Source of the DNA: Mesorhabditis belari
Taxonomy: Eukaryota; Nematoda; Chromadorea; Rhabditida; Rhabditidae
Reading direction: 5' to 3'
Assembly (NCBI GenBank): GCA_958450365.1
Contig: CAUEEP010000729.1
Location: forward strand, 2,691,001-2,755,000
DNA: 64,000 bases
Shown: positions 28,979 through 39,048 of the stretch, piece by piece
How the letters are laid out: every line of letters starts with the position of its first letter
How positions within the stretch are numbered: the first letter of the stretch is position 1
The notes under the pieces: model-generated
Seen by the model: the letters and a program-made list of their open reading frames with translations, nothing else
The model's database searches: none
Told to the model about the DNA's origin: nothing
Translations under genes and position numbers: made by a program

Positions 28979-31900
28979 ATGTGCAAAGCAAAAATTTCGA
29001 CGAAGATTCTCGAGACGCCGATAACCTGGGAAATGCTCGAAGGAGACTTTCAGAGGCAATTCAAAACGATGGCCCGCATAGGCGACAAGAGAACGGTGCA
29101 AGTGATCGGCAGGGGAATGGTTGGTGACGGGTTGGCGAACATGGAATGTGAACATGGAATCATCTAGCAAATAAGAAACGAGGGTACCTTACCGTCATAC
29201 CTCCCCGTTTTATGGAGACATATTGAGCCGAAGAGTTATTAGTAATTTCCTGAATTAAATAGAAAAACCCACATCAAGCACTAACCTTGAGCTTTGCATG
29301 ATAGGATTCCAGCGAAGAACTCACAATTTGTTAATTTTGTAATATTGAGGCAAATGAGTTCCAGGTTTCAATAGGATGTAGAGATAGAACATAACGACAT
29401 TGAGCAACGTGATCTCACACTCTTGTGTGAGGTCTATCTTGGAACTATCTAAAGAAAAGGTGTAGAGGACTAACATCAAATTTTGAACATTCAATAGAAA
29501 TCTCATACCTGTCAACTGATTAGAAGGTATTGAATTTAGCCCTTCATTTAGTAAGGAATGAAAATAGGCTTTCACATCAATAGGGCGCATAAACGTTAGA
29601 GCCATTAATCCTTGTATGCAAGCCTTCAACGAATGATCCTTGTAAACGTACGTAGATTGTACTTCTAGACTACCATAGTAAAAAGTAGATTGGGGAGGTA
29701 CAGCGGTATTGATGCATAGGAAAAAGTAGGGAGGTATAACGGTAAAGTACCGAAACGAGTTGTAGTGACTCGAGTGTTTTTTTCGAAAGCCGTTTTTGCG
29801 GTGAAGTCCCGATCATAACGCCACGTTCCCTTGAAAGACCCTCTTCTAGGGCTATGTCTCGAAGTTGTTGCTGATCCATTTCGATTGGACTTCCGTAGAG
29901 ACATTCACAAGGCATCTACCCGAATGTGCTGTCGTGAAGATCACCATTGATCCGCCCGAGTTAAAACCCCCAACGACTCCTCCGTCTCCAAACGATCCGA
30001 TGATTCTTTTCGAACAAATGGTTCATTTTAGAAGAGACTTTAAACTTTCACTATTCAATGAGCTTAAGCCAAAAATAGAAACTTATTGGTTCATGAAAAA
30101 CTCCTTTTTCAGATGCACGACACTGAGCTTTTCTTTTATGAAAACTCGATAGATCCGACAAAAATCCCGGCCGATCTAAAGATTCCCAAATTTTATTGTG
30201 GTCGCAAGTACGGCGTCGAGGAAGTCGATGCTGGTTTTCGAACATTTTCAATTTGTAGACATTTTTATGTAGGCTATATCGCGCTAGAATACATAAGAAA
30301 CACGGTGGATCGTCATTTCTATCACAACATTCCGCGAAATGGTGTCATCGATGCACTTGATGAGCTGGTGAAACTGGCCGTGTTTTGTGGGTTTAAAAGG
30401 AAAATTTTTTTATTTCAGTCTTCTTAAACCTTTCTTGTTACCATTTCATCGAGTTCTTTTCCAGCTGTGAAAAGCCCGGATTCGCTCAAAATCTGGCCAA
30501 AGAGCTGTCATTCGTTGATGAGCAACGTGCTTGCCTACTGTAAATTCTATGATCCGGTTAGTCGGAGAAGTTGTGAGCTAATCAAAATCAGCTTTGAGAA
30601 TCTCGAGGAAAGATTGCGACGTGTAATGGAGAGATTTCCCGAGCTTGTCCCCGAACTCGCCACCATCATCGAATATCTTCCACGCAACTTTTTGGACTTT
30701 CAAAATTTCCTTCGCTTACAACGTTCAACATGTATGTTTGAGATTGACGCGAAAGAAAAAGGCTGCCCAAAATGAATAACTTTCACGGTTTAAGCTACTA
30801 TAAAAGTTATTAGGTTAAGGAAAAAATATCTCTCCTCTTCTGCCCTGATAAACTGTTTCAGAAGCAGAAAGTAATCTGAAGTAAGGCGCATGAGAAAGCA
30901 ACTTTCAGCCCAGTCCGTCAATTTTTTTTGTGATTGACTCTTGCAGTGTGGGGTTTTGCGTTATCGTGCAAAAATCGAATCTGTGATGGATTAAGCCCCA
31001 ATTTCTTTAAAGCATCGTTAACTCTAGTCAATAGGATAGGGGTCAACATCAATATGAAGAGATTATCATCAAGTTTTCTCATGGATTAGCTAACTCATAG
31101 CGCACCAAACCTTTTGAGTTCTACCAGCAACAGAGCATTATTTTCTTTCCATGAATATCAGGTTTGGTGGTGGTTTGCGGGGTTTGTCCTCTAGATAGCC
31201 ATCGGTTTTTCCTTTTGACATTCTCGTAATTAGCCCAAGTTTTATCAGATGTCAAAATCGAATCCCAAAAACCACCAGCGTTGCATTTATGGAGCAAAAA
31301 AGAACTGACGTTGGCACGCGTTGTTTTGTGGTCTTGGGTTAGTTCGTGCAAGACCTATTTTCCACAGGGAATTTTTTATGAGTTGGTGCAAATGGCTGTC
31401 GATCGTCTTCTGACCAACATCAAACATTTCTGCAAGTTCCTTGCAAACATCGCGTAAGCACACCCCCTTGTTACAGGGTTTGTGCTCGAAAGTCAAAACA
31501 CGCATTATTTTTTCTCAACCTAATAGTATCCTAACCCCTCCTCATAGTAACTTTGGTGACCTTGACTTCACTAAAATAAATAAAATAGTTTATGCTGTTT
31601 TTTTGGCTTTAATCCATGGATATAGACTACTTATGCTTAGTAATGACAGTAAAATTCAAACCCAGGTTTTTTCAACTTTAATTCACTGGCTTGTTAAGGG
31701 AAACTTTTGGTAAGAAGTCTGTCACTTTCTGTTACTATCACAGTCTGTCAAACTTTTTGAATTCCTGTCACGAAAGCTTTTGTCTGAAAGAGACATCAGC
31801 TGCAATAAAAGAACCAAATTTTAGGTACAAAACCAATGCTTTGCCAGGGTGACATTTGGTCGCCGAACATTCTCTGGATACGAGATGAAAACGATGATTA

Positions 31901-32640
31901 TCGCGTTGGAGGGATCATCGATTGGCAAGTAAGGAATCTGTGAAGGCTTGAAGATACTCTTCCAGTCTCTACCGGACTCATGCTATTCCTCAAATTCCCT
32001 GCCGCTGTTTTCTTAAGTCAAGCTTAATAGCCCAAAAGAATTTTCTGTTTTTAGATTGCTCAAATTGGCTCGCCTCTGGAAGATCTTGTCTTCCTCTTCC
32101 ACAGCTGCCTTTCCGCTGATGAGTACGAGAAAAAGTTCGTTTAAATAGAATTTTCTCAAATCAAATCACAAAACTTTCAGCACAAACAACTATCTTGAGT
32201 ATTATTTTGAGCAACTGCAAAAATCAACAAAGTTTCACGAGCTGCCATGGGGAAATTTGGATGAGGTGAGGACGTTGATGAAAAAAGGATGAAACTTTTG
32301 ATGAAATGGACTTTGATAAAGTTGAACAAAGAATATAAAATGATGGTGAATAATCTAGCCGTTCAGCTGATCAAAAGTTACGAGATTGCCTACGCGTATA
32401 TGATTCCGGTTCTGCTTCCGTTGACGGTGCTCTTGGTGGATTTTGAGAAAACTTGCTCAGGTTAACTTTTCGAACAAAGATTTACGAGGTTTGAAGCTTC
32501 TTTTGCTAGGCGTAGTAAATCAACACATAATCAACTTTACAGAAAACGTCATCGAGCAGTGCATAGACACATGGCGCACAAAGGTAATCCTAATGGGAAA
32601 AGAAGCGGTGCGGTGCCTAGAAAAACATTTGATCAAATGA
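28979..32640 (+). CDS. CHK kinase-like (DUF1679-type) protein
   Basis: Eleven exons: 28979-29119, 29865-30020, 30113-30233, 30273-30390, 30465-30539, 30592-30731, 31825-31928, 32055-32134, 32181-32265, 32367-32460, 32543-32640; 403 residues, normal for the family. Order of motifs: TPITWEMLEGDFQRQF (N-terminal signature), LPECAVVKI (the Lys-containing strand), ELFFYENS and KIPKFYCGRKYG, GYIALEYIRN, then CQGDIWSPNILW and GGIIDWQ (Brenner-type and metal-binding loops near residue 258). These proteins have a protein-kinase-like fold and phosphorylate small molecules in insects (ecdysteroids); nematode substrates are mostly unknown. The usual His of HGD is Gln here; Asp and Asn are kept. AATAAA overlaps the stop region. 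Some splice choices (exon 1 end, exon 4 end) are less certain. Confidence 0.85.
29176..29761 (-). mobile_element. Element remnant with MULE-like frame (kinase-like gene intron 1)
   Basis: Imperfect inverted ends: acgagggtaccttaccgtca and, reversed, actcgtttcggtactttacc. A minus-strand frame (29629-29321) contains LMALTFMRPIDVKAYFHSLL, similar in pattern to the C-terminal part of MULE transposases. This is a weak call. Confidence 0.4.
30810..31523 (-). mobile_element. Decayed mariner element (kinase-like gene intron 6)
   Basis: Ends TTAGGTTAAGGAAAAAATAT and, reversed, TTAGGTTGAGAAAAAATAAT, TA-flanked, 714 bp. Minus-strand fragments read as mariner transposase (LAEMFDVGQKTIDSHLHQL; HELTQDHKTTRANVSSFLL; GGFWDSILTSDKTW) but are in separate frames. 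Confidence 0.8.
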
Positions 32641-32784
32641 ATAAACGGACTTTCTCACAAACGAGTCGGAAAGCTTAGTGCATAAATAGAGGGAAAATAT
32701 TTCTCGTTTCACATTAAAACGCAAAATCTTCCTTACTGAAAGGAGCTACACAAGCATGCTGCAACATTGTTATGCATATGTTGT

Positions 32785-33397
32785 GTTTGGCCCACGTGGT
32801 TTTGTGGTAGTGCTGCCAGATCTGCAACTCAGTTTTTGGGTCCCTTGTTCCGACTACGACTTTTGTTTTTGCTTTTTTGTTTTTGTTTGTTCAAAAATTC
32901 AAAGAAAAGATTTATTTGGTTTTGCATACATAATCAATGCAACTTTATTTTCCCGCACACGGCTGTGGATTTATTGGATAGAGGGCGCCCACGGGACAAC
33001 AAGTCACTCCACCCATTTCATCAATAGCTTTCATCGTATCGGATGGACAAGGCACACCGGGGATAAAAGCTGAAAATGACGTGAGACTATAAAAACGTCA
33101 GGTAAAGAAATTCTTAGGCATTTTTGGAAAAGTAGATTTGAGGGTTTAAATGTAAATGAGAAGTCAATTGCAGATGTAAGTCAAATGCACAGTGTGATGG
33201 TCGAGGTCGAAAATAATCACAAGTACCAAATGCAAACTCAAAACAAAAAAGGCATACGTCCGCCTGTTTGCGTATCAGTACATTTGAACTCGGTGACGCC
33301 GTTGCCGTTTTCTTTCACGCTTGTGCTATCACAGAAGCCACCCGTTGTGCACATAAGATCGACCGATTGGAGGGGCAAACAGCTACCGAGAATACAC
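32785..33397. repeat. Left arm of inverted duplication
   Basis: Reverse complement of 34295-34906, about 613 bases, with only a few differences seen by eye (for example gaagccacc against cagccacc). It covers exons 2 and 3 and the 3' flank of the cysteine-rich gene. Confidence 0.93.
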
Positions 33398-33398
33398 A
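32945..33398 (-). pseudogene. Headless inverted copy of the cysteine-rich secreted protein gene
   Basis: Exons equivalent to exons 2 (33398-33258) and 3 (33069-32945) of the gene at 33843-34747 are intact on the minus strand, with splice sites. The repeat stops at the acceptor of exon 2, so no signal-peptide exon came with it and none was found in 33400-33842 on the minus strand. One cysteine of a CC pair is Phe here (GGFC instead of GGCC). It is probably not expressed as a secreted protein unless it has captured a new first exon. Confidence 0.75.
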
Positions 33399-33842
33399 CT
33401 GAACTTTGTTTTTACTTGCTTTTAAATGACTAAAAGTGAGTAAAAACAAAGTGGGTTTGCTTGATTTTAGAAGATCATAACGGTGAATAACTTTGAAGCA
33501 AAAAAATTCCAAGTTTTCGAAAACAAAAATCTTTTTTCTCTTACTAGAACAGAATTTAAGTAGTGACAGGTTGCTGTGCCGAAATCAATGTTGGTTGCTT
33601 CATTTACAGAGTCTCTTGTAAGACTACTTTATTTTGAACAAAGAAAGAACAAACCACTCACACAATTTAAAAGTCATTTAGTCATGCATATTGTTTGAAC
33701 ATCCAATTAGAAAATTCAGAACTCGAAAACTCAAAAGGTCACTTTGAGGTCAATCAAAGGTTACTTTTGTGGGCGTCAGCTAAAATAATAAAAGACACGG
33801 CTATTTAAAGGGTCAATGCTTTTTTAAAAATCACTCAAAATA

Positions 33843-34747
33843 ATGCACAAATCATCTTATTTTCTCCCTCTAATCGCTGCTCTCATGCACCAGACAGCAG
33901 CCGTTTTTGAGTGTCTCGGAGCTTCAACGGGACGTGCGTTTTTTATGATATTGAGCAAAATAAACATTAAATGAGGTGAATTTTCAGTTGTACTTGTAGA
34001 ACTCGATGAACTGAATTGAATAGTACCAAAATTGTCCCGATTGGTTATTGGTATTGTACCGGCTAGGTGTTTTCTCGATTGCGCATAGTAATAACGAAAA
34101 TACTTGTAGATTGAAGCCGATGAATCAATCAGATCAATCTGACCGAAGCTCTAGCGATTCTCTTAAAAACACCGAAATCCTGGTTACGGGTCTGCTTCTG
34201 GCCTACAAATTCTCGCCTACGGGCCTACAAATATTTAACTAGAGTACGAAACATTTGAAATTCAAAACAAAAACTCCAAAAGTTCCGATTTAGCGTGTAT
34301 TCTCGGTAGCTGTTTGCCCCTCCAACCGGCCGGTCTTATGTGCACAACGGGTGGCTGCTGTGATAGCACAAGCGTGAAAGAAAACGGCAACGGCGTCACC
34401 GAGTTCAAATGTACTGATACGCAAACAGGCGGACGTATGCCTTTTTTGTTTTGAGTTTGCATTTGGTACTTGTGATTATTTTCGACCTCGACCATCACAC
34501 TGTGCATTTGACTTACATCTGCAATTGACTTCTCATTTACATTTAAACCCTCAAATCTACTTTTCCAAAAATGCCTAAGAATTTCTTTACCTGACGTTTT
34601 TATAGTCTCACGTCATTTTCAGCTTTTATCCCCGGTGTGCCTTGTCCATCCGATACGATGAAAGCTATTGATGAAATGGGTGGAGTGACTTGTTGTCCCG
34701 TGGGCGCCCTCTATCCAATAAATCCACAGCCGTGTGCGGGAAAATAA
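33843..34747 (+). CDS. Small secreted cysteine-rich protein
   Basis: Three exons: 33843-33933, 34294-34434, 34623-34747, phases 1 and 1; 118 residues. It begins with a hydrophobic signal sequence (MHKSSYFLPLIAALMHQTAA), followed by about 96 residues with 11 cysteines, including two CC pairs (GGCCD and TCCPVG). The spacing does not match a domain I can name. It is likely exported through the secretory pathway with several disulfides; the odd number of cysteines is notable. AATAAA occurs at the stop and again near 34775. Its inverted partial copy is at 32945-33398. Confidence 0.8.
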
Positions 34748-34906
34748 AGTTGCATTGATTATGTATGCAAAACCAAATAAATCTTTTCTTTGAATTTTTG
34801 AACAAACAAAAACAAAAAAGCAAAAACAAAAGTCGTAGTCGGAACAAGGGACCCAAAAACTGAGTTGCAGATCTGGCAGCACTACCACAAAACCACGTGG
34901 GCCAAA
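34295..34906. repeat. Right arm of inverted duplication
   Basis: Reverse complement of 32785-33397. The inner end coincides with the exon 2 acceptor at 34294 to within two bases. Confidence 0.93.
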
Positions 34907-35138
34907 CAACAACACCGGTGCTGAGCGAGTGCCGATTGAAGTTGGGGGAAAGATGAGAGATGAATTGATGAGAAAATTCATTGATTTGGAGAATTCATTG
35001 ATTACAAGGGAGGTTCGCCAACTTACCCCCGGCTATCAAAACGAGACCTAACACATCTTGTGCCGTTTTTTTGCGGTAATTCCGAATCTGTGGACAAATC
35101 TACCCCGGAGGCCCTTTAAAGCTGAAAGATCCTTTATG

Positions 35139-35189
35139 TTAACTTTAATGAACAAACAAACTAGTTCCGACTTTTTGCAAAAAAAAGCA
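35139..35189. repeat. 51-bp inverted repeat, left copy
   Basis: Exact reverse complement of 35800-35850. Together they bracket the inverted receptor-exon segment. Confidence 0.95.
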
Positions 35190-35799
35190 CGACTTGTTCG
35201 AGGGAAAAGTTTGATTAAAACTTCAAATATAAAACAAACCAATTGCAAGGTGATCAACCTTTTATAGATCTTGGTGGCTGGAGATTTCTTTCGGATGAGA
35301 AGAAAAAGAGTGACAAAGTAGAAAATAGTGGAATCGAAGAGATTTACGGTGAATAGCAACGAGTAAAGAGATAGGAAAAAAGGATTCGGGAAGAACATTT
35401 CGGAAATTGATGAGAGAATTCGAGTTTCCTCTAAAAGGTATGACATTTGTGTGGGCTTTTTTTGAAAAGACAGGTGATTCGGGGAAATTTCCGGGGACGG
35501 TTAATTCGCCTTGTGCTGTGTAGCTACAAAAATTTGAAATTACATAACAAGGAAGGGTTTTTCGAAGTTTTCGAGTTTCTCGTTTAGCCGCTGATAAAAT
35601 ACAGTTGCATGTGTTTCTGGCAACTTCACTCAAACACATGACTGACTTTGTTTTGGTCATAGCTAAAGACTAAAATTGATTTGAATGATCTATGATAAAG
35701 AAAAATCGCCCTGAAAAGCACGCAAATTTTTACCTCTGATTCAAGCCATTAAAACCCGTCTCAAATTTTTGTATTCTTAAAAGTCGTATAGTGCATCTT
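35190..35799 (-). pseudogene. Inverted copy of 7TM receptor exon 1 and its 5' flank
   Basis: On the minus strand 35446-35240 encodes a first-exon homologue of the receptor at 47450 (MSYLLEETRILSSISEMFFP..., ending KRLITLQL at a splice donor). The flank to 35799 matches 47020-47449. No exons 2 or 3 follow it, and the matching C-terminal exons (35999-36695) run on the opposite strand, so it cannot make a receptor. Confidence 0.8.
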
Positions 35800-35850
35800 T
35801 GCTTTTTTTTGCAAAAAGTCGGAACTAGTTTGTTTGTTCATTAAAGTTAA
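35800..35850. repeat. 51-bp inverted repeat, right copy
   Basis: Exact reverse complement of 35139-35189; it directly abuts the start of homology with 51261. Confidence 0.95.
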
Positions 35851-35998
35851 ACGGGTAATTTTGCGCCACACTGTAAAATCTATAAGCCCAGTCAGTGAGG
35901 TGACAGAACTTTCGGCGCACCCGGTATTTGTCAATCAGAGCAACAGTTTTTCAGTTAGCTGAATAAAAAATAAGTGTCTCAAGTAGTGAAGCTCTTAG

Positions 35999-36695
35999 AT
36001 CAGCCAAAAACTGAACATCACCTTCTCGTCCACTCTTCCAACGATGTTGCCGTGTCAGTTTACATCAACCACCTATACCTATATTGCACTTATGGTTGTT
36101 GATGCAATTTTCTGTGGGATTGGTGGCATCATTTTGGGTTTTATCGTCATAAAGGACGCTTTTCGATTGAATCCGTCGACGAGTCAACGAACGAGAGAGA
36201 TGCAACGATATTTCTCGATGATTCTCTTCTTACAGGTGAACTTTTTAAGTCGGAAATGTGATAAAGAAATGAATGAACAATTTTCAGGCCATCATTCTTG
36301 TCGGTTGTGTCTTTGACCCCGTTGACCATCTATGCCATTGTGGCTTTTCGTTTAATCGTTCACGATTTGTTCGCAGCAGGTCTTTCGCTCTTTGAGTTTT
36401 GAAACGATTTCAAGCAAACATCCCCAAATTGCTTTTAAAATCTTGAAATTTTTAATGAAAAAAGCAAATACATCAACAATAAAATCTAGTGGGCGGCTCG
36501 GTGAATCTGTTTGTTTCTTTTCACTCGACGTGCACGAGTCTCATCGTGGTTTTCGCGACAAAAACCTATCGAGATGCAATCATCGATTGGACCAAATCGG
36601 CTTTTCGGCTTAAAAGTGATCAAAAAATCCCATCAAATACGAGGCGTACCTCGAAAATTCGTGTACAAATCGTCAAAGAGTGGAATAAAAGTTGA
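35999..36695 (+). pseudogene. 7TM receptor C-terminal exons, decayed copy
   Basis: Homologue of exons 4-6 of the receptor at 47450-52029: exon 4 at 35999-36235 (YIALMVVDAIFCGIGGIILG, open), exon 5 from 36288, exon 6 from 36490. Exon 5 has one extra base (A at 36316: ctttgacccc against ctttgcccc), which breaks the frame of the sixth membrane span. No N-terminal exons precede it on this strand. Confidence 0.85.
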
Positions 36696-37230
36696 CATCG
36701 ATTTTAATGTATTTTCTTGTTTTCTTGAAATTTTTATAGAAACCAGCTACTACAATAGCAATGATTCACAAGAGAATAAAATGACAATAAATTTTTTTAC
36801 AGTTTTTCTGAATGAGAGAACGAAATTCAATTTGGTTTACTCCCATAGTTGTGTCTAGGGAATATGCATGTTATGACAAAGTTTTAGAGATTTTAGTTGG
36901 AAACTCGCAAGTTTGTGCAACTTTTGATCGTTTAGCTGAGAGACTTCATCATTTTTTGTGACTCCTATTAGGGAAAATCTCGTATACGCTCTTTACGCTC
37001 CTGTTTACGCCAAACGAATCGATTTTCTATAAAAGTTGTACCAAGCCGGAGTCTCCTCAACAAGCTAGTAGTAGCTAGTCTATAATAGTTAGTAAAATTA
37101 TTTCATTTGGATAAATGTCTCTTTTATGATATTTCCTCTAACTTTCCTATAAGTGTTCCTGGAGAGTTGGCTAACTTTCCAATTGGAAGCTAATTTATAC
37201 TAAAGCAGATTTTTATATTTAAAATAACTA

Positions 37231-39026
37231 CAGTCGACTCTCTCTATAACGGAACTCTATATAATGGAGTAGAATTTTGGTCCCTGCCGACACTAAGCTA
37301 CCGTATTTATTCTAATAGAAGCACATTTGCTCCTATTTTTCAACCACCCCCCCCCCTTCTAAAATTGCTTATATGGGAGACAGTGCTTCAATTAGAGGCT
37401 GTGCTTCTATTTTTCAACCGCGCCCCAAAATGGATCAAATAGCTTACAAGAAGTTACCATTTTCAAATCATAGATATTTATGATTAATTTATTCATTTCA
37501 GTAAAGCAACATTTAAACCTAAGCAACAATCAATTAACAAAATGAAAAGCATTTTCAAGCACACATCATTTAAATCATCATCAAATTATTTTCGTTAGCA
37601 TCGCCGACTTCAATAGAGACATCACTGTCTTAGCACTTGTTCTCTTCATCCTCGCCAAGATCAATTTCCTCGATTGGTGGGACCTTGATATTTCCTCCTT
37701 TCGTAAGCTCCTGATCTCTATGCATAATCCAATCGTCATAGCAGGTCCTGATGACTTGAAAGGATGGTTTCAAATCACGTCAGGAGCCTGAATGAATTTT
37801 GTCCAGCGTCCAGGCACAACAGCTGAATCGAATTTGATTGTTTTGAGCACCTTTTTAGATAACCAATTGAAAAGGCCCACATGGCTAAAAGTCCTCTTGA
37901 GAAAAACAGCCATTAAAGCATCATTCATCCACGTTGATCCTTCTTATACAAGATCCAATTTACTCCCAAATCAGCCATAGCACTATCAGACCTAAAATAA
38001 ACACATTAGCAATTTTATAAAAACAACCTATTTTATGAAGAAATAAGGGAAAAAGGTTTAATAAACGTAAAAAATAAACAGAGGATTATAGAAGAATTTT
38101 GCAAGAAAAATGCATGAAATGGTGGGCGGTAGCAAAGTAGCGCATTTAAAAAATGTGTTGCTTCTATTAGAGACAGTGCTCCTATTTTTCAACCTCTTCC
38201 TAAACTTGCTTCTATTGGAGACTGTGCTTGAATTAGAATAAATACGGTATTTTAAATATAAAAAAACCATATAACGGAAACTCTCTATAACGGCGGAAAA
38301 ATTTGGAACCGCTTGTATAACGGCCTCTCTATATAACGAAATAGTTAAGATATCCAGTCATAAAATTGACTAATTTACTGCTAACAAGGGAACCACATAT
38401 ACTTACGGACGCCGATTGCCCCCAAAATTGGTAGGTAGGTAGAATCGACACTGGGGAACAGCAATTCAGCTGCAAAGCTCCAAGATTACCGTAGTTATAA
38501 CGATCATAAACATTTCGCTTTCTATCGAGAAAATCGTCTCTGGTCTATTTGACCAAATACCCTTTCGAGTTTCGATTTGATTGCCAACCATCAAAAGAGC
38601 ACGTGTAGCGAAGGACGAAACTTTAGAAGAGGCAATTCTACCATGGTTCAAGGAGCAGCGCAGCCGAAATACTCCGATTAACGGCCAAATTCTTCGTGAG
38701 AGGACCCTTTCTCTTGCAAAATTCTTTGGAAATACCGCTATTTTGGTGGCTTTAGCATTTAAAGGCGATAAGTGTTCCAAGATTAAAAAATCAAAGGATC
38801 AATTGACAGTAGTCCTATGTACTAATATGGATGGATCCGAAAAGCTTCCGGTTTTGGTTATTGGAAATTCTCAAAAGCCGCTTTGCTTGAAAAACAGAAA
38901 TTTCCGATTGATTATGTGTGAAACACTTATGTGAATAAAATTTGCATTGAAAAACTATAAGGGAAAACATTTTGGACTTGAAATTCTCTCTCTACATAAC
39001 GGAAACTTCATATAACGGAAAGCTCA
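37231..39026. mobile_element. pogo/Tigger-type element, right end truncated (block A)
   Basis: Begins TA-CAGTCGACTCTCTCTATAA. Plus-strand frame 38581-38934 has the pogo/Tigger pattern: [17 protein letters not shown] (CENP-B-type helix-turn-helix), then [20 protein letters not shown] (start of the DDE_1 region). The terminal repeat seen in the block B copy is missing because the duplication ends here. A second element is nested at 37301-38247. Confidence 0.8.
37301..38247 (-). mobile_element. Element with CCGTATTTATTCTAAT ends, nested (block A)
   Basis: Inverted ends CCGTATTTATTCTAATAGAA / CCGTATTTATTCTAATTCAA, TA-flanked. It is a shorter, more deleted copy of the element at 52513-53496. Multiple short repeats of the type gtgcttctatttttcaacc occur at both ends. 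Confidence 0.75.
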
Positions 39027-39048
39027 ATAAAGTCCCTTTAGGAAATGT

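Larger units (their letters stand above)
35851..39026. repeat. Duplicated block A1 (copy of 51261-54214)
   Basis: Direct-orientation copy of block B, carrying the receptor C-terminal exons and the Tigger element. It begins inside the right end of a MITE (compare 50793-51283) and stops inside the right part of the Tigger element. Confidence 0.9.

Noticed and set aside
32756..33073. Open frame of about 105 codons, and its mirror at 34619-34981
   Set aside because: Both are antisense to exon 3 of the cysteine-rich gene and its 3' flank; the sense strand has splice sites, phase agreement and a signal exon.
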